From: Luteolibacter luteus
GTDB lineage: Bacteria > Verrucomicrobiota > Verrucomicrobiia > Verrucomicrobiales > Akkermansiaceae
Direction: 5' to 3'
DNA: 64,000 nt
Assembly: GCF_012913485.1 (NCBI RefSeq)
Contig: NZ_CP051774.1
Location: forward strand, 5,642,001-5,706,000
Both the position numbers and the translations under genes were made by a program. The notes under the pieces are model-generated. The model was not told the origin of the DNA. It worked only from the letters and a program-made list of their open reading frames with translations, and ran no database searches. This document shows positions 41,159 to 50,361 of this stretch, in pieces (positions within the stretch are counted from its first letter, which is position 1; every line of letters starts with the position of its first letter).

Positions 41159-43150
41159 TCAGGTCAGCTTTTTCCTCACGGCTTCGATCTCCTCGGTCAG
41201 GGATTCCCAGCGGGAGATCGCGGCTTCGAGTTTCTGGGTGACCTGCTCGACGGTATTGCTGACGAGGCGGAACTTCGCAGGGGAGGCGATGACTTCCGGC
41301 TTCGAGAGATCGGCGGTGGCATTGCCCTGGGCGGTCTCGAGATCGGAGATTCGCTTTTCGAGCGTGGCCATCTCATCTTCCAAGGGCTTGAGCACCTGGG
41401 TGCGGAGCTGGCGCTGCTCGGCCTCGATGCGCTTCTGGTCCTTGCGGCTGAGCGTGGCGGGCTTGTCGGTGGCTGCGTTCTTCGCCTCGTGGGCGACGGT
41501 GGCGGCGTGAGCGCGGGAGGAAAGGGTGGATCCACCTTTCTCGTCCGCGGTCTTGTCGAGATAGTAGGTGATGTTTCCTTGGAACAAGCGCGGGTCCTCG
41601 CCGGGGCGGAACTCGAGGGTCTTCTGCACCACGGGATCGAGGAAGGCGCGGTTGTGCGAGACGATCATCACGGTGCCGGCGTAGTCGGCCAGCGCCCTCA
41701 TGAGCACCTCCTGCGATTGCATGTCGAGGTGGTTGGTCGGTTCGTCCAGGATCAGGAAGTTGGCTGGAGCAACCAGCATGCGGACCAGCGCGACACGGGA
41801 ACGTTCACCGCCGGAAAGCACGCCGACCTTCTTGAATACGTCGTCACCACGGAAAAGGAAACAGCCCAGCAGGTTCCGGGCAAAGGGTGCGGCTTCGCGG
41901 CTAGCCACTTCTTCCACGGTTTCGAGCACCGTCTTATTCGGGTCGAGCTCGTCCGCGTGGTTCTGCGAGAAAAAGGATGTGGCCACGCGCAGGCCGAACT
42001 CATGCGCGCCTTCATCCGGTGATTCCTGGCCGGTGATGATGCGGCAGAAGGTGGACTTGCCGGCACCGTTCGGTCCGACGATGGCGATGCGTTCGCCGCG
42101 GTTCACCTCGAAGTCGAATTTCTTGAAGACCTGCAGGGAGCCGTAGCTCTTCGAGACCTTCTCCAGCTTCGCGACGAGATTGCCGCTCTGGGGAGGAGCG
42201 GGGAACTTGAAGTTCATCACGGCGTCCGCGGATTCCGGGGCCGGGATGCGCTCGATCTTCTCGAGCATCTTCACGCGGGACTGAACCAGCGCCGCCTTGG
42301 CGGCAGAGGCGCGGAAGCGATCAATGAAGCGCTGGATTTCAGAGATCTCGCGCTGCTGTGCGAGGTAGCGCTTCTCATGGATATCTCGGCGCAGGACGAA
42401 CTCGGTCTCGTAGTAGCTGTAGTTTCCGGAATACTCTTCGCAGCGGCCGTGGTGGAAGGCCAAGGTGCGGGTGCAGAGCATGTCCAGCAGGGCGCGGTCG
42501 TGGGAGATCAGGATGATGGCGCCCGGGTAGTTCACCAAGTAGTTTTCCACCCAGCGCTGGGTGCCGATATCTAGGTGGTTAGTCGGTTCGTCCAGCAGCA
42601 GGACTTCGGGCTCCTGGAGGAAGAGCTTGGCCATCGCGATACGCATCTGCCAGCCGCCCGAGAAGTGGCCGCAATCGCGCTCGAAGTCGCTCTTGCTGAA
42701 GCCGAGGCCTTGGAGAACGGATTCGACCTTTGGCTTCATGCGGGCCGGATCGGCCTCGTCGAGCTTCAGCTCCAGCTCGCCGATTTCCTCCAGCAACTCA
42801 CCGTAAGGGGAGGAGCGGGGGTCGAGTTTTTCGAGTTCCGCGGAAAGGCGGTCGATCTTCTCCTGCAAGGCCAGCGTTTCGCCGAAGGCGCGCATGGTCT
42901 CATCCCAAAGGGAAATGCCCTTCACGTGGATGCCTTCCTGAGGAAGGTAGCCGACGCGGACATTGCGGGGGACGACGACTTTTCCGCCGGAAACCTCCAC
43001 GATTCCTGCGATTGCCTTCATCAGGGTCGATTTCCCGGCACCATTGTGACCGGCGAAGGCAATGCGTTCCCGCGGCTGCACCGAGAAGGTGAGATCGGTG
43101 AAAAGGACGCGGGCGCCGTATTCGACGCGGAGATTTTGGACGGTGAGCAT
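41159..43150 (-). CDS. ABC-F family ATPase
   Basis: 663 residues, two ABC domains in tandem with no membrane segment. Walker A motifs GHNGAGKS (34-41) and GPNGAGKS, signatures FSGGWQMRIAMAKLF and LSGGERSRVALVRML, and Walker B plus DEPTNHLDI and DEPTNHLDM are intact. A linker rich in charged residues joins the domains and a C-terminal coiled coil (about 600-663) follows, as in Uup/YheS. ABC-F proteins act on the ribosome, in translation or ribosome-targeting antibiotic resistance; the specific role is unknown. The start at 43150 is a good ATG (MLTVQNLRVEYG). Confidence 0.93.
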   Translation of the reverse strand: MLTVQNLRVEYGARVLFTDLTFSVQPRERIAFAGHNGAGKSTLMKAIAGIVEVSGGKVVVPRNVRVGYLPQEGIHVKGISLWDETMRAFGETLALQEKIDRLSAELEKLDPRSSPYGELLEEIGELELKLDEADPARMKPKVESVLQGLGFSKSDFERDCGHFSGGWQMRIAMAKLFLQEPEVLLLDEPTNHLDIGTQRWVENYLVNYPGAIILISHDRALLDMLCTRTLAFHHGRCEEYSGNYSYYETEFVLRRDIHEKRYLAQQREISEIQRFIDRFRASAAKAALVQSRVKMLEKIERIPAPESADAVMNFKFPAPPQSGNLVAKLEKVSKSYGSLQVFKKFDFEVNRGERIAIVGPNGAGKSTFCRIITGQESPDEGAHEFGLRVATSFFSQNHADELDPNKTVLETVEEVASREAAPFARNLLGCFLFRGDDVFKKVGVLSGGERSRVALVRMLVAPANFLILDEPTNHLDMQSQEVLMRALADYAGTVMIVSHNRAFLDPVVQKTLEFRPGEDPRLFQGNITYYLDKTADEKGGSTLSSRAHAATVAHEAKNAATDKPATLSRKDQKRIEAEQRQLRTQVLKPLEDEMATLEKRISDLETAQGNATADLSKPEVIASPAKFRLVSNTVEQVTQKLEAAISRWESLTEEIEAVRKKLT

Positions 43151-43327
43151 GAAATCGGACGGACGAAGCGGCGCGGAGACTTGCGGGCCGGAGGCCGGAG
43201 GTCAAGGAAGGGGCGGTGAAGATCGAAGTCCGGGATCCGGGCGTTGGAAAGCCGTTTTTAAGGAGGAGGGGAGTTGGATTTGCGGAAATGCGCTGATGCG
43301 TTTTGTCGGGAAAATGGTAGGGATAGG

Positions 43328-43366
43328 CGCCAGTTATGCCTGATAAAACAGGAAAATTAACAGGCG
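43328..43366 (+). repeat. Palindromic CCTGTTA element, copy 3
   Basis: Reads CGCCAGTTATGCCTGATAAA, then ACAGGAAAATTAACAGGCG. It shares with the copies at 17002 and 29015 the end TTAACAGGCG, the spacing and the internal TGCCTG.TAAAACA. It lies 178 bases upstream of the ABC-F start and beside the border of the low-GC stretch. Confidence 0.7.
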
Positions 43367-43583
43367 GGATTTGTGTGATTTCGTCGAGGGGTAGGGTGGG
43401 GCGTTGGATGGGAAGGCGGGCTTTTGCGGTTATGCGATTTCGGCTGAGAATCTCGAACTGGTGTGAGGAGGAACATCGACCTCATCCTCCCATGAAGTAG
43501 GTCGGGTAGCTACTTTCCTCTGTGGGCCCCGCTGCGATTCCAAACTGGGCCGTGCCTAAAGATGAATGGCAGGGCCGCCAAGC

Positions 43584-43733
43584 ATGGGGAAAAATCCGAA
43601 TAAGCCTAGAAAGTGGCTATTCCTTGGCGGGAAGAAGACTGAATTCCCCGGCTTTGGCTACTACTCTGGTGACGCGTCCGTTTGGATTTTGAAGATCGGC
43701 GTTGCTGGCGGTGGGCGCTGGCAGACACGGTAA
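43584..43733 (+). CDS. Possible small protein, 49 residues
   Basis: ATG 43584 to TAA 43731-43733 reads MGKNPNKPRKWLFLGG, then KKTEFPGFGYYSGDASVWILK and ends GGGRWQTR. The composition is basic and aromatic, not the usual shadow-frame pattern, and it is convergent with the kinase gene, ending 2 bases before its stop. No ribosome site or homologous family was recognised, and a competing frame also exists upstream. It may be a remnant of a larger gene. Confidence 0.2.
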   Translation: MGKNPNKPRKWLFLGGKKTEFPGFGYYSGDASVWILKIGVAGGGRWQTR

Positions 43734-43734
43734 A

Positions 43735-46700
43735 TCACAACTTCTCGCTCACCCACTCCTCTACCTCGCGTCGAGACTTGAATCTTCTTCCAGCTTCGAT
43801 ACCCACCCACTTCTGTATGAGCGGATCCAAGTCCTCGATAAGAAATGGATGCTCGAGAATTTTAATAGTCAGATCATTCAATCCATTTCCCGATGCAGTT
43901 TCACCTAGCAACTCGACCAATGTAGCCACTTCCCGCAGGTTGGTGCTGTCGAGGATCGCATGCGATAGGCGCCGGCGTAGACTACCTTGCTGCTCGGCGG
44001 AAACTGCATTAAATATTTCGACGTAGGTATCTTTTAGGAGAGCCACACAGTCGGAATAAGGATGCTCGTCATATATCCAGCTCTCGACCTGGAATCGATT
44101 CATTGCCAAGCCGATGGCCGTAAGCGTCAGGTCCGCTAGCCCCTCTCGCTCAGGAACGTTCACCAAGTCGATATGCTTCGATAGCGGCGACAGGGACGAT
44201 ACCATCCCCTTCAACAGGGCCTCTTGTTCTTGTGAGGTTTGGGGCATCCTGAGGTCTCTAGAATGCAGCCCCTGCAGCCATTTAATGATTTCGGCAACAA
44301 GCTGCTTGGCGTCCTCGTCCTGAAGCACTTCAGCGTAAACGTTTAGCTCCATCATCCCTGAATCGACCATGTCGCCCTTGCGGAGACCCAGCAGTGGCGG
44401 TCCTTCTTCATTGGGGAGGAAGTTGCCGAGATCTTGGAACAACAAGTGCTGATAGCTACCTCTTGGAAGTTTTTCGCCAGCCTCCTTCATTGCGATAAGC
44501 GCTTGGAGGTGTTGAAAGAACTTTCCTGTCATCACCCAGCGAGTGAGCTCACGTCGCTTGTCGGCGTCCATTCGTGTTGCAGCTACGCCAATAGCTTCCG
44601 CGTATTGTCGGTCGAGCAATGTTGGGAATTTCTCGATATTTCTTCGCACAGCGGCGACGAACTCGGGAATAGTTTGTTTCCCAATGTTGCGAGAAAACTC
44701 CGCGAAGATCCTTCCCAACCTGGAAGGGAGTTTCGCTCTCAGCTTAAATTTTTTCGATCTCTCCGATTCTTCGGATTCTTCTGCGAGGGGGAGATCTTGG
44801 AGCTTGGCTAGACTATATTTCTCTTGAAAATCATTCACGCCGCGATACGCAGCATACCACTTCGAATAGATATCCACGGCAGACGCTACCTCAGTAGGAC
44901 CTAGTGAGCTTGCCAAGAAGGCCAGCGCTTGCAGGTCATCCAATCCTGCTAGATCAGCATATCCTTCATGCCAACGCTTACCGAGAAGCAGAAGAGCCAA
45001 CCTTCGGCGATGTTCGGACTCCAAGCGATGACCATTTATCAGGACCAAAGTAGAAATTTTTTCGGCGGGCCGGAAGTCAAAAAAATCTTGGTCAAGCTCT
45101 TGGGTTGGATTCTCTAGCAGGTCGATGTAGGTATCCACTGCCGCATCGAAAGCCTCTTTGTTAAGGGTGCCGAGCAACTGAAAAATTGTTTCAGGAGTAT
45201 ATCGGGTCCGTTGCTTGCCCCGCCATCTGGGAATTGATATCTCGACGATTTCTTGGCGCATCGCTTCTGGCTGACGTATTGCAGCCGAGTTGAGAACTAC
45301 GATGGAAAAAACAAAATCCCAATATTCTACCGTCGTGATGCCCTGAAATGCTTGCTCCAGTTCTTCATTGTCTACCCCTACTGCAGCCTTAGAGACCAGC
45401 GGATCGCGAAGGAGCTTGTCGAAGAGGTGTTTGATTTCTCCATCCGACAATGCTCCCACTAGAATATTAAGGAAGTCCCGGACGTCGGTGGGCTCCTCGT
45501 GGGGGCTGTAGGTGATGCTCTCTAAGGTTCGTAGCGCTGCATGCGAATTGCAAAAGACTTCAAAGCAGGTGAGAATTCTTGCTCGCATCGCCTTGTCCTG
45601 CATGATGTCATGTGGTGTCTCCTGAGGCTGTGCATTAAGGTGTAATGATTCGAAATAGGACTGCGCTTTTGTCGTGGTAAGCAGTGTTTGAGTGAGCGAG
45701 TTCATTATCGATGCGCGCGCGCCCTCATCAAGTTGTTCGCTGTATGGCAGTAGGCTCTCACATATAGCCAAGATCGTAGTCGGACGGCTCGTCCCTGCCA
45801 ATTCATCGATCGATGCCGCAATCTGTTGTTGTGTTGCTGCTGCCCCCGATCTTCGATCGAACAGACGAGATCTCCATACGCTGGGCCAGCTTGAGGAGCG
45901 TGTGGCCTTATTCGGGGTCAATGCCTCCAACAGCGCTTGCCGCTTTATCTCATCTGGATCAAAGCCGACCAGTGTCTGTATCATGATTGGCGCGTGGATC
46001 GCCCAATTGGAGTAGACATCAGGGGTTTCCAGCGCCGCCGTCACCAATGCAAGTTTTGTTGGCAGGTTCTTCTCGCTGATATCCCGCAGCAGTTGTGCTT
46101 GGGTAACGTTCGGAGACCCGAAGTCGTCCCACTTCGCATCGGCAAGCTCCGGCAGCCACTTCATCACCAACTGCCTAAGTTCTGAAGCCCGCACCTGCTC
46201 GGCAAGAAGCTCGCGCCTTCGATCATCCGCGCGCGCCTGTGAAATACGCATGCCTCCTACCAATGCGGCCGAACCGATTGCCGCAGCAATCGCTACGAGG
46301 ATGATGCGATGCCGTCTGAGTGTTCTTCGCACTAGTCTCGCCACACTTGGTGCTGCTGCCTTTACTGGCTCGTTACGCAGATAAAGCGCTAGGTCGGCGA
46401 TTAGATCACCGACGTCTTGATAGCGCTCTTCGGGCTGTTTCGCGAGAGCTTTTAGGATTACCTTGTCCAGATCCCCTCGTGCCCGGACGGCTGGATTTTT
46501 CCCAGTGAACCGCATTCTCGCCGAGGGTGGCACGGGCTCATGTTCCTTTATTCTTCTGCAAAGTTCGTCCAACTCGCCCGGTAGTGCTCCTTCCAACGCG
46601 AAGGGCGATGAGTCAGTGACTATTTCGTACAATAATACACCCAGGGAATAGATGTCGGTGCGGTTGTCGATCTTTGCCGGATCGTTTGCTAACTGCTCCG

Positions 46701-47493
46701 GGCTCATATACTCGGGGGTTCCCCGGAGTCCGCCCGCCAAGGTGCGGCTCGCTTTAGCAAGTGAGTCTTCCTTCAGTGCTGTAGCAATTCCGAAGTCAAT
46801 GACCTTGGCGACGGGGCGATCTGCGATCGTTGCAACCAGCACATTGCCGGGTTTGATATCGCAATGTATAACCCCCATGCGATGAGCATGCAGAATGGCC
46901 AAACAAATGTCCTCGAAGATCTGTAGACGATCCTCAAGCCCTAGGCATCCGTTACTACAGTAATTTGTTACGGGATAGCCGTCCACCAACTCCATCACGA
47001 AGTAGGGTGCTCCTGCGGAAAAGGTGCCTGCGTCGTGTAATTGCGCGATGTTGGGATGCTGGAGCTTGGCGAGAATCTGCCGCTCTTTCTCGAAGCGAGC
47101 CAAGATTCCCGGGGTAGCGAAGCCCCCGTGAACAATCTTCATCGCGGCTCTTCTTTCGAAGGGCTCCACCTGAAGTACTTGGTAGACCACTCCCATTCCT
47201 CCCTCCCCAATAAGGGACTCAATGACATAGCGGCCGATTCGGACACCGACGAGATTGTTTCCGCTCTCATTCATATCCATCAGCACAGGCGCGCTAAGGC
47301 TCAGGCATGCTGTCGGAGAATCGGCTACGACGAGTAGAGACTCGAGATCCCGGCGTTGCCGACGGTCCTCGATCGAGGCCAAACGCTCTGCTCTTTCTGC
47401 CGGGTCCTGAATCTCCAGAAGTTCGTGGAATAATACCTCCTCATGGCTGCCTTCATCGGGTTCCTGAGATTCTTTGGAAGGAATGGAAACCAT
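43735..47493 (-). CDS. Large membrane Ser/Thr protein kinase with unknown C-terminal domain
   Basis: 1252 residues. A Hanks-type kinase domain spans about 88-375: GEGGMGVVY (P-loop), K119, catalytic loop HCDIKPGN (H210 C211 D212, N217), DFG at 233-235 and GTPEYMSPEQL. The Cys replacing Arg in HRD makes it a non-RD kinase. One membrane helix lies at about 397-414, so the kinase is cytosolic. The C-terminal about 830 residues are periplasmic by this topology, helix-rich and unrecognised. The preceding gene is an ECF sigma factor of the type usually found with such kinases. Base composition is lower in GC than the surrounding genes. Confidence 0.85.
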   Translation of the reverse strand: MVSIPSKESQEPDEGSHEEVLFHELLEIQDPAERAERLASIEDRRQRRDLESLLVVADSPTACLSLSAPVLMDMNESGNNLVGVRIGRYVIESLIGEGGMGVVYQVLQVEPFERRAAMKIVHGGFATPGILARFEKERQILAKLQHPNIAQLHDAGTFSAGAPYFVMELVDGYPVTNYCSNGCLGLEDRLQIFEDICLAILHAHRMGVIHCDIKPGNVLVATIADRPVAKVIDFGIATALKEDSLAKASRTLAGGLRGTPEYMSPEQLANDPAKIDNRTDIYSLGVLLYEIVTDSSPFALEGALPGELDELCRRIKEHEPVPPSARMRFTGKNPAVRARGDLDKVILKALAKQPEERYQDVGDLIADLALYLRNEPVKAAAPSVARLVRRTLRRHRIILVAIAAAIGSAALVGGMRISQARADDRRRELLAEQVRASELRQLVMKWLPELADAKWDDFGSPNVTQAQLLRDISEKNLPTKLALVTAALETPDVYSNWAIHAPIMIQTLVGFDPDEIKRQALLEALTPNKATRSSSWPSVWRSRLFDRRSGAAATQQQIAASIDELAGTSRPTTILAICESLLPYSEQLDEGARASIMNSLTQTLLTTTKAQSYFESLHLNAQPQETPHDIMQDKAMRARILTCFEVFCNSHAALRTLESITYSPHEEPTDVRDFLNILVGALSDGEIKHLFDKLLRDPLVSKAAVGVDNEELEQAFQGITTVEYWDFVFSIVVLNSAAIRQPEAMRQEIVEISIPRWRGKQRTRYTPETIFQLLGTLNKEAFDAAVDTYIDLLENPTQELDQDFFDFRPAEKISTLVLINGHRLESEHRRRLALLLLGKRWHEGYADLAGLDDLQALAFLASSLGPTEVASAVDIYSKWYAAYRGVNDFQEKYSLAKLQDLPLAEESEESERSKKFKLRAKLPSRLGRIFAEFSRNIGKQTIPEFVAAVRRNIEKFPTLLDRQYAEAIGVAATRMDADKRRELTRWVMTGKFFQHLQALIAMKEAGEKLPRGSYQHLLFQDLGNFLPNEEGPPLLGLRKGDMVDSGMMELNVYAEVLQDEDAKQLVAEIIKWLQGLHSRDLRMPQTSQEQEALLKGMVSSLSPLSKHIDLVNVPEREGLADLTLTAIGLAMNRFQVESWIYDEHPYSDCVALLKDTYVEIFNAVSAEQQGSLRRRLSHAILDSTNLREVATLVELLGETASGNGLNDLTIKILEHPFLIEDLDPLIQKWVGIEAGRRFKSRREVEEWVSEKL

Positions 47494-47602
47494 GTCGGGA
47501 GGGGGGAATGCCTATTCCGAGAATTAGGGCGGGTGCCTTTATTTTAGTCTGTTGCTCAATCTCGACCGCTGACTGCAAAACATGGAATCTACAATGAACG
47601 GC

Positions 47603-48169
47603 TCAGTTCTCCTCGCTTTCTGCGACGTCATGATTCTCAGTGATGTATCGGTGCAGCCAAGCCCGAGCATATTGCCAATGGCGTTTCGCTGTCGCCAGTG
47701 AATATCCGGAAATATCTGCGGCCTCCTCTAACGATAATCCCGCATAAAATCTCAAGCGTACGAGTTGTGCTTTTTTCGGGTCCTGATTCTCCAGTGCCTG
47801 AAGTGCCGCATCAACTTTAACCACCAATTCGGATGCTTCCTCGCTAGAAATCTCTCTTTCGTCGAGCAGAGTGACGCGGATGCCCCCGTTCCTTCGTAGA
47901 GTCGACTTGCGGCGCGCATTCTCAATCAGGATTCTGCGCATTGCTTCTGCGGCTGCGAAGAAAAAGTGCCGCCGACTTGCCCAAGGTCTCTCTGATTTCG
48001 AGAAGCGTAAATAGACTTCGTGAACGAGAGCCGTTGCCTGTAGTGTGTGTCCCGACTTCTCGCCGTTTAGTTTGCTCTGAGCCAACGCCCGCAATTCCGA
48101 GTAGGTCAGCTCCAACAATTGCGCTGTGGTTTTTCCCGGCACGTCTGAATCTAGGGGACCTGAATCCAT
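47603..48169 (-). CDS. ECF sigma factor, kinase-associated type (Sig-70_X6-like)
   Basis: 188 residues from ATG 48169. Features are TTAQLLELTYSELRALAQSKL at the start, ATALVHEVYLRF, RRHFFFAAAEAMRRILIENARRK (region 2) and RLRFYAGLSLEEAADISGYSLATAKRHWQYARAWL (region 4). This is the pattern of the planctomycete/verrucomicrobial ECF group encoded beside Ser/Thr kinases. It is transcribed leftward, 109 bases ahead of the kinase, so it is likely in the same unit. The ECF group label is from recognition only. Confidence 0.88.
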   Translation of the reverse strand: MDSGPLDSDVPGKTTAQLLELTYSELRALAQSKLNGEKSGHTLQATALVHEVYLRFSKSERPWASRRHFFFAAAEAMRRILIENARRKSTLRRNGGIRVTLLDEREISSEEASELVVKVDAALQALENQDPKKAQLVRLRFYAGLSLEEAADISGYSLATAKRHWQYARAWLHRYITENHDVAESEEN

Positions 48170-48336
48170 ATTTCTTGATTCTCGTTTGTTTTGTTAGAAG
48201 CGGCCCTCGTGTATAGAATACGTTTTGCTGATATTTGGTGAGCTATTTTGGCGGCATTTCGCGCCTTGGGAGGAAACAGGTGTCGCGGGTCAATCACGAC
48301 CAATCGCGAATGGGCCTGTAATACAAGATAATCAAT

Positions 48337-49524
48337 ATGAAAACCACCAAATCTGTAGCTGCTGTGTTGGCGGCAGTATGTTCGATCGCTTCTGCCTTGG
48401 AGGATCCTTGTGACAGCGTTCTGTTGCCCAGTATCGAAGTTGCCTCTTTGGATCATCTCTCCAGCATGGAATACTTCAGTAGGGTAGACGAAAATACTTG
48501 GGAACAGCGCAAGAATGAAAAGGAATTCAACAGCAGCTTCAATATTTTGGTCGAAGGTGTGCCGCTGGGTGGGGAGGGCGCTGCATCTTTCAAGGAATTC
48601 GATGAACGACGCCGTGCCTACTTCAAAAAGATTGAATATCGTGCCGACAATCGGTCAGCCCATGAATATTTCCGCAGCAGCCTTAGCGAGGCTCAGGTTC
48701 GCGCATGGATCAACTGCCAAATGGCACGGGGGCGTTTTGGATTTTCGATCATCGAGCGGGAGGTGACCGATTCAGCCGTGACCTTGGAAATTATTTGGAT
48801 TCATCCTCCGGGGGCTCCAGATCCGCTTCCGGAATACACGACTTCAGTGGTAGGTGGTCGAGTAGCGAGTCCATTGGTTCCTACGGCAACTTTATTTCCG
48901 CAGGGCTATCCCCTAACCCAGGGATCACACGTAGCGACGATCTTGAGGGATGGAGATACTGACTTAACAGTCACAATCAGCGCAGGTGGTGGCTTGGGGG
49001 TTGGAACCTACAAGAAGGATGCTCCTGCCAAACTTGCTTTGGCTGCGGCAATTCCGCTCGGCTCTGTCATTTCGTCCATGCTTCCACCTCAGCGCTACGC
49101 AGAAGCTACGGGCGAATCCTCAAGATTCGATGGAACGAAATCTCGGTGGGTCCCTGCAGATGGACGGCGGGTCGCGGGCTCCCGCTATAGTGAAATCATT
49201 GGGGGAGCTGTACCGGATCTACGGGGAATGTTCCTGCGGGGACTCAATGAATTTGAGCCTGGCTTACAACGTGCAGATGGCTATCAGGATCCAGATGGGA
49301 GCCTGCGTCGGGCAGGACAGATGCAAGGGGATGAATTTAAGTCTCACGATCACAAGTTGCTGGGAGAAAATTGGATGCAAGCGATGGTAGACGGAAGTGG
49401 TGTCTTCAATGATGGAAACTCTCAGGCAAAAAAACTCACAACCAACCCTACAACGACGGCCGCTGGAGGTGAAGAAACGCGCCCAAAGAACGTGGCCGTG
49501 TATTACTACATCAGAATCAACTGA
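48337..49524 (+). CDS. Exported protein with phage tail-collar-like C-terminal domain
   Basis: 395 residues with a Sec signal peptide (about 1-20, SVAAVLAAVCSIASA). Residues 21-235 are unrecognised, with a linker rich in Gly, Val and Thr. From about 239 the sequence reads like a phage tail collar domain: IPLGSVISSMLPP, WVPADGRRVAGSRY, VPDLRGMFLRGLNEF, GDEFKSHDHK and GGEETRPKNVAVYYYIRIN. In tail fibres this domain is a trimeric adhesin tip and the SHxHK His pair (H337, H339) coordinates metal. No other phage gene is nearby. It is divergent from the sigma factor, which suggests co-regulation. Confidence 0.8.
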   Translation: MKTTKSVAAVLAAVCSIASALEDPCDSVLLPSIEVASLDHLSSMEYFSRVDENTWEQRKNEKEFNSSFNILVEGVPLGGEGAASFKEFDERRRAYFKKIEYRADNRSAHEYFRSSLSEAQVRAWINCQMARGRFGFSIIEREVTDSAVTLEIIWIHPPGAPDPLPEYTTSVVGGRVASPLVPTATLFPQGYPLTQGSHVATILRDGDTDLTVTISAGGGLGVGTYKKDAPAKLALAAAIPLGSVISSMLPPQRYAEATGESSRFDGTKSRWVPADGRRVAGSRYSEIIGGAVPDLRGMFLRGLNEFEPGLQRADGYQDPDGSLRRAGQMQGDEFKSHDHKLLGENWMQAMVDGSGVFNDGNSQAKKLTTNPTTTAAGGEETRPKNVAVYYYIRIN

Positions 49525-49603
49525 TACGGAGTCTCTATAACCTTCAATCTGGCTGAAGTTCGTAGCGAAGGTGAAAGAACCGGCTCTAACGTAATTCTTT
49601 CTT

Positions 49604-49623
49604 ATCTCGTCGGAAAACGAGAT
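49604..49623 (+). terminator. Hairpin after the collar-domain gene
   Basis: ATCTCGT (49604-49610) pairs with ACGAGAT (49617-49623) around CGGAAA, 80 bases past the stop. AGATCGC / GCGATCT at about 49700-49716 is a second palindrome. No T-run follows either. Confidence 0.35.
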
Positions 49624-49739
49624 GATCAGCATCCGAGAATGGCCTCGACGTTTCGGGACCGGCCTTGGGTGCTTTTTCTCTAAAGGTACCAAGCTCAAGG
49701 AGATCGCTATGCGATCTGGACTTGGTTCTTAATATCATA

Positions 49740-50354
49740 TCAAGCCGTCCTCCCTGTCGGCCAGGCGCGCATGGCGGTGGTGGCGACGGCGTCGAGGGTC
49801 TTGGGGGGGGTGCCGTCGCGGGCTTGGATGGACATGCCTTGCTGGACGGTGACGTAGAAGCGGGCGAGTTCCTTGATGTTGGTGCCGCGGGGGAGATCGC
49901 CTTCCTGGATGCCGCGGCGGAGGCGGGCTTCGACCATTTTCAGGGATCGCTTCCGCTCTTCGAGGATCATTTCGGAAAGCCCGGCGATGCCTTCGCTGGC
50001 GACGGAGGAGAGGACGACCATGCAGCCGAGGGGGCGATCCGGGCAGGCGAGGGAGCGGGCGGAGAAGCGGAGGAAGGCTTCGATGCCCTGCCTGGCGGTG
50101 GGAGCGGATTCGAGAGCCTGGCCGAGTTGCGGGGCACCCATGCTGCCGTAGTGGCGGATGGCTTCGATGTAGAGTTGTTCCTTGCTGCCGAAGGCGGCGT
50201 AGAGGCTGGGGGAGCCGATGCCCATGGCCTCGCAGAGGTCATTCATGGAGGCGGCGGTGAAGCCTTTTTGCCAAAACACCCGGGTGGCCGCTTCGAGGGC
50301 GGCGGTGCGATCGAACGAACGGGGACGTCCGCGGGTGCTGGTCTTCTCTGTCAT
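49740..50354 (-). CDS. TetR-family transcriptional regulator
   Basis: 204 residues from ATG 50354. HTH: RTAALEAATRVFWQKGFTAASMNDLCEAMGIGSPSLYAAFGSKEQLY. The C-terminal effector domain has ARSLACPDRPLGCMVVLSSVASEG, a pattern with C residues seen in TetR repressors controlling a neighbouring oxidoreductase. It is divergent from the SDR gene, with two direct repeats in the 92-base interval (see separate entries). Repression of both promoters is inferred; the ligand is unknown. Confidence 0.93.
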   Translation of the reverse strand: MTEKTSTRGRPRSFDRTAALEAATRVFWQKGFTAASMNDLCEAMGIGSPSLYAAFGSKEQLYIEAIRHYGSMGAPQLGQALESAPTARQGIEAFLRFSARSLACPDRPLGCMVVLSSVASEGIAGLSEMILEERKRSLKMVEARLRRGIQEGDLPRGTNIKELARFYVTVQQGMSIQARDGTPPKTLDAVATTAMRAWPTGRTA

Positions 50355-50361
50355 CAAGGGA

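Larger units (their letters stand above)
43151..43734. other. Long intergenic region at the start of the low-GC stretch
   Basis: About 580 bases between ABC-F and the kinase stop. It contains the third CCTGTTA element (43328-43366). One 49-codon frame is listed separately as 43584-43733. No tRNA or attachment-site duplication was recognised, though base composition changes around here. Confidence 0.6.

Noticed and set aside
48337-49524. Prophage around the collar-domain gene
   Set aside because: No capsid, portal, terminase or tail genes are nearby and the protein has a Sec signal peptide.
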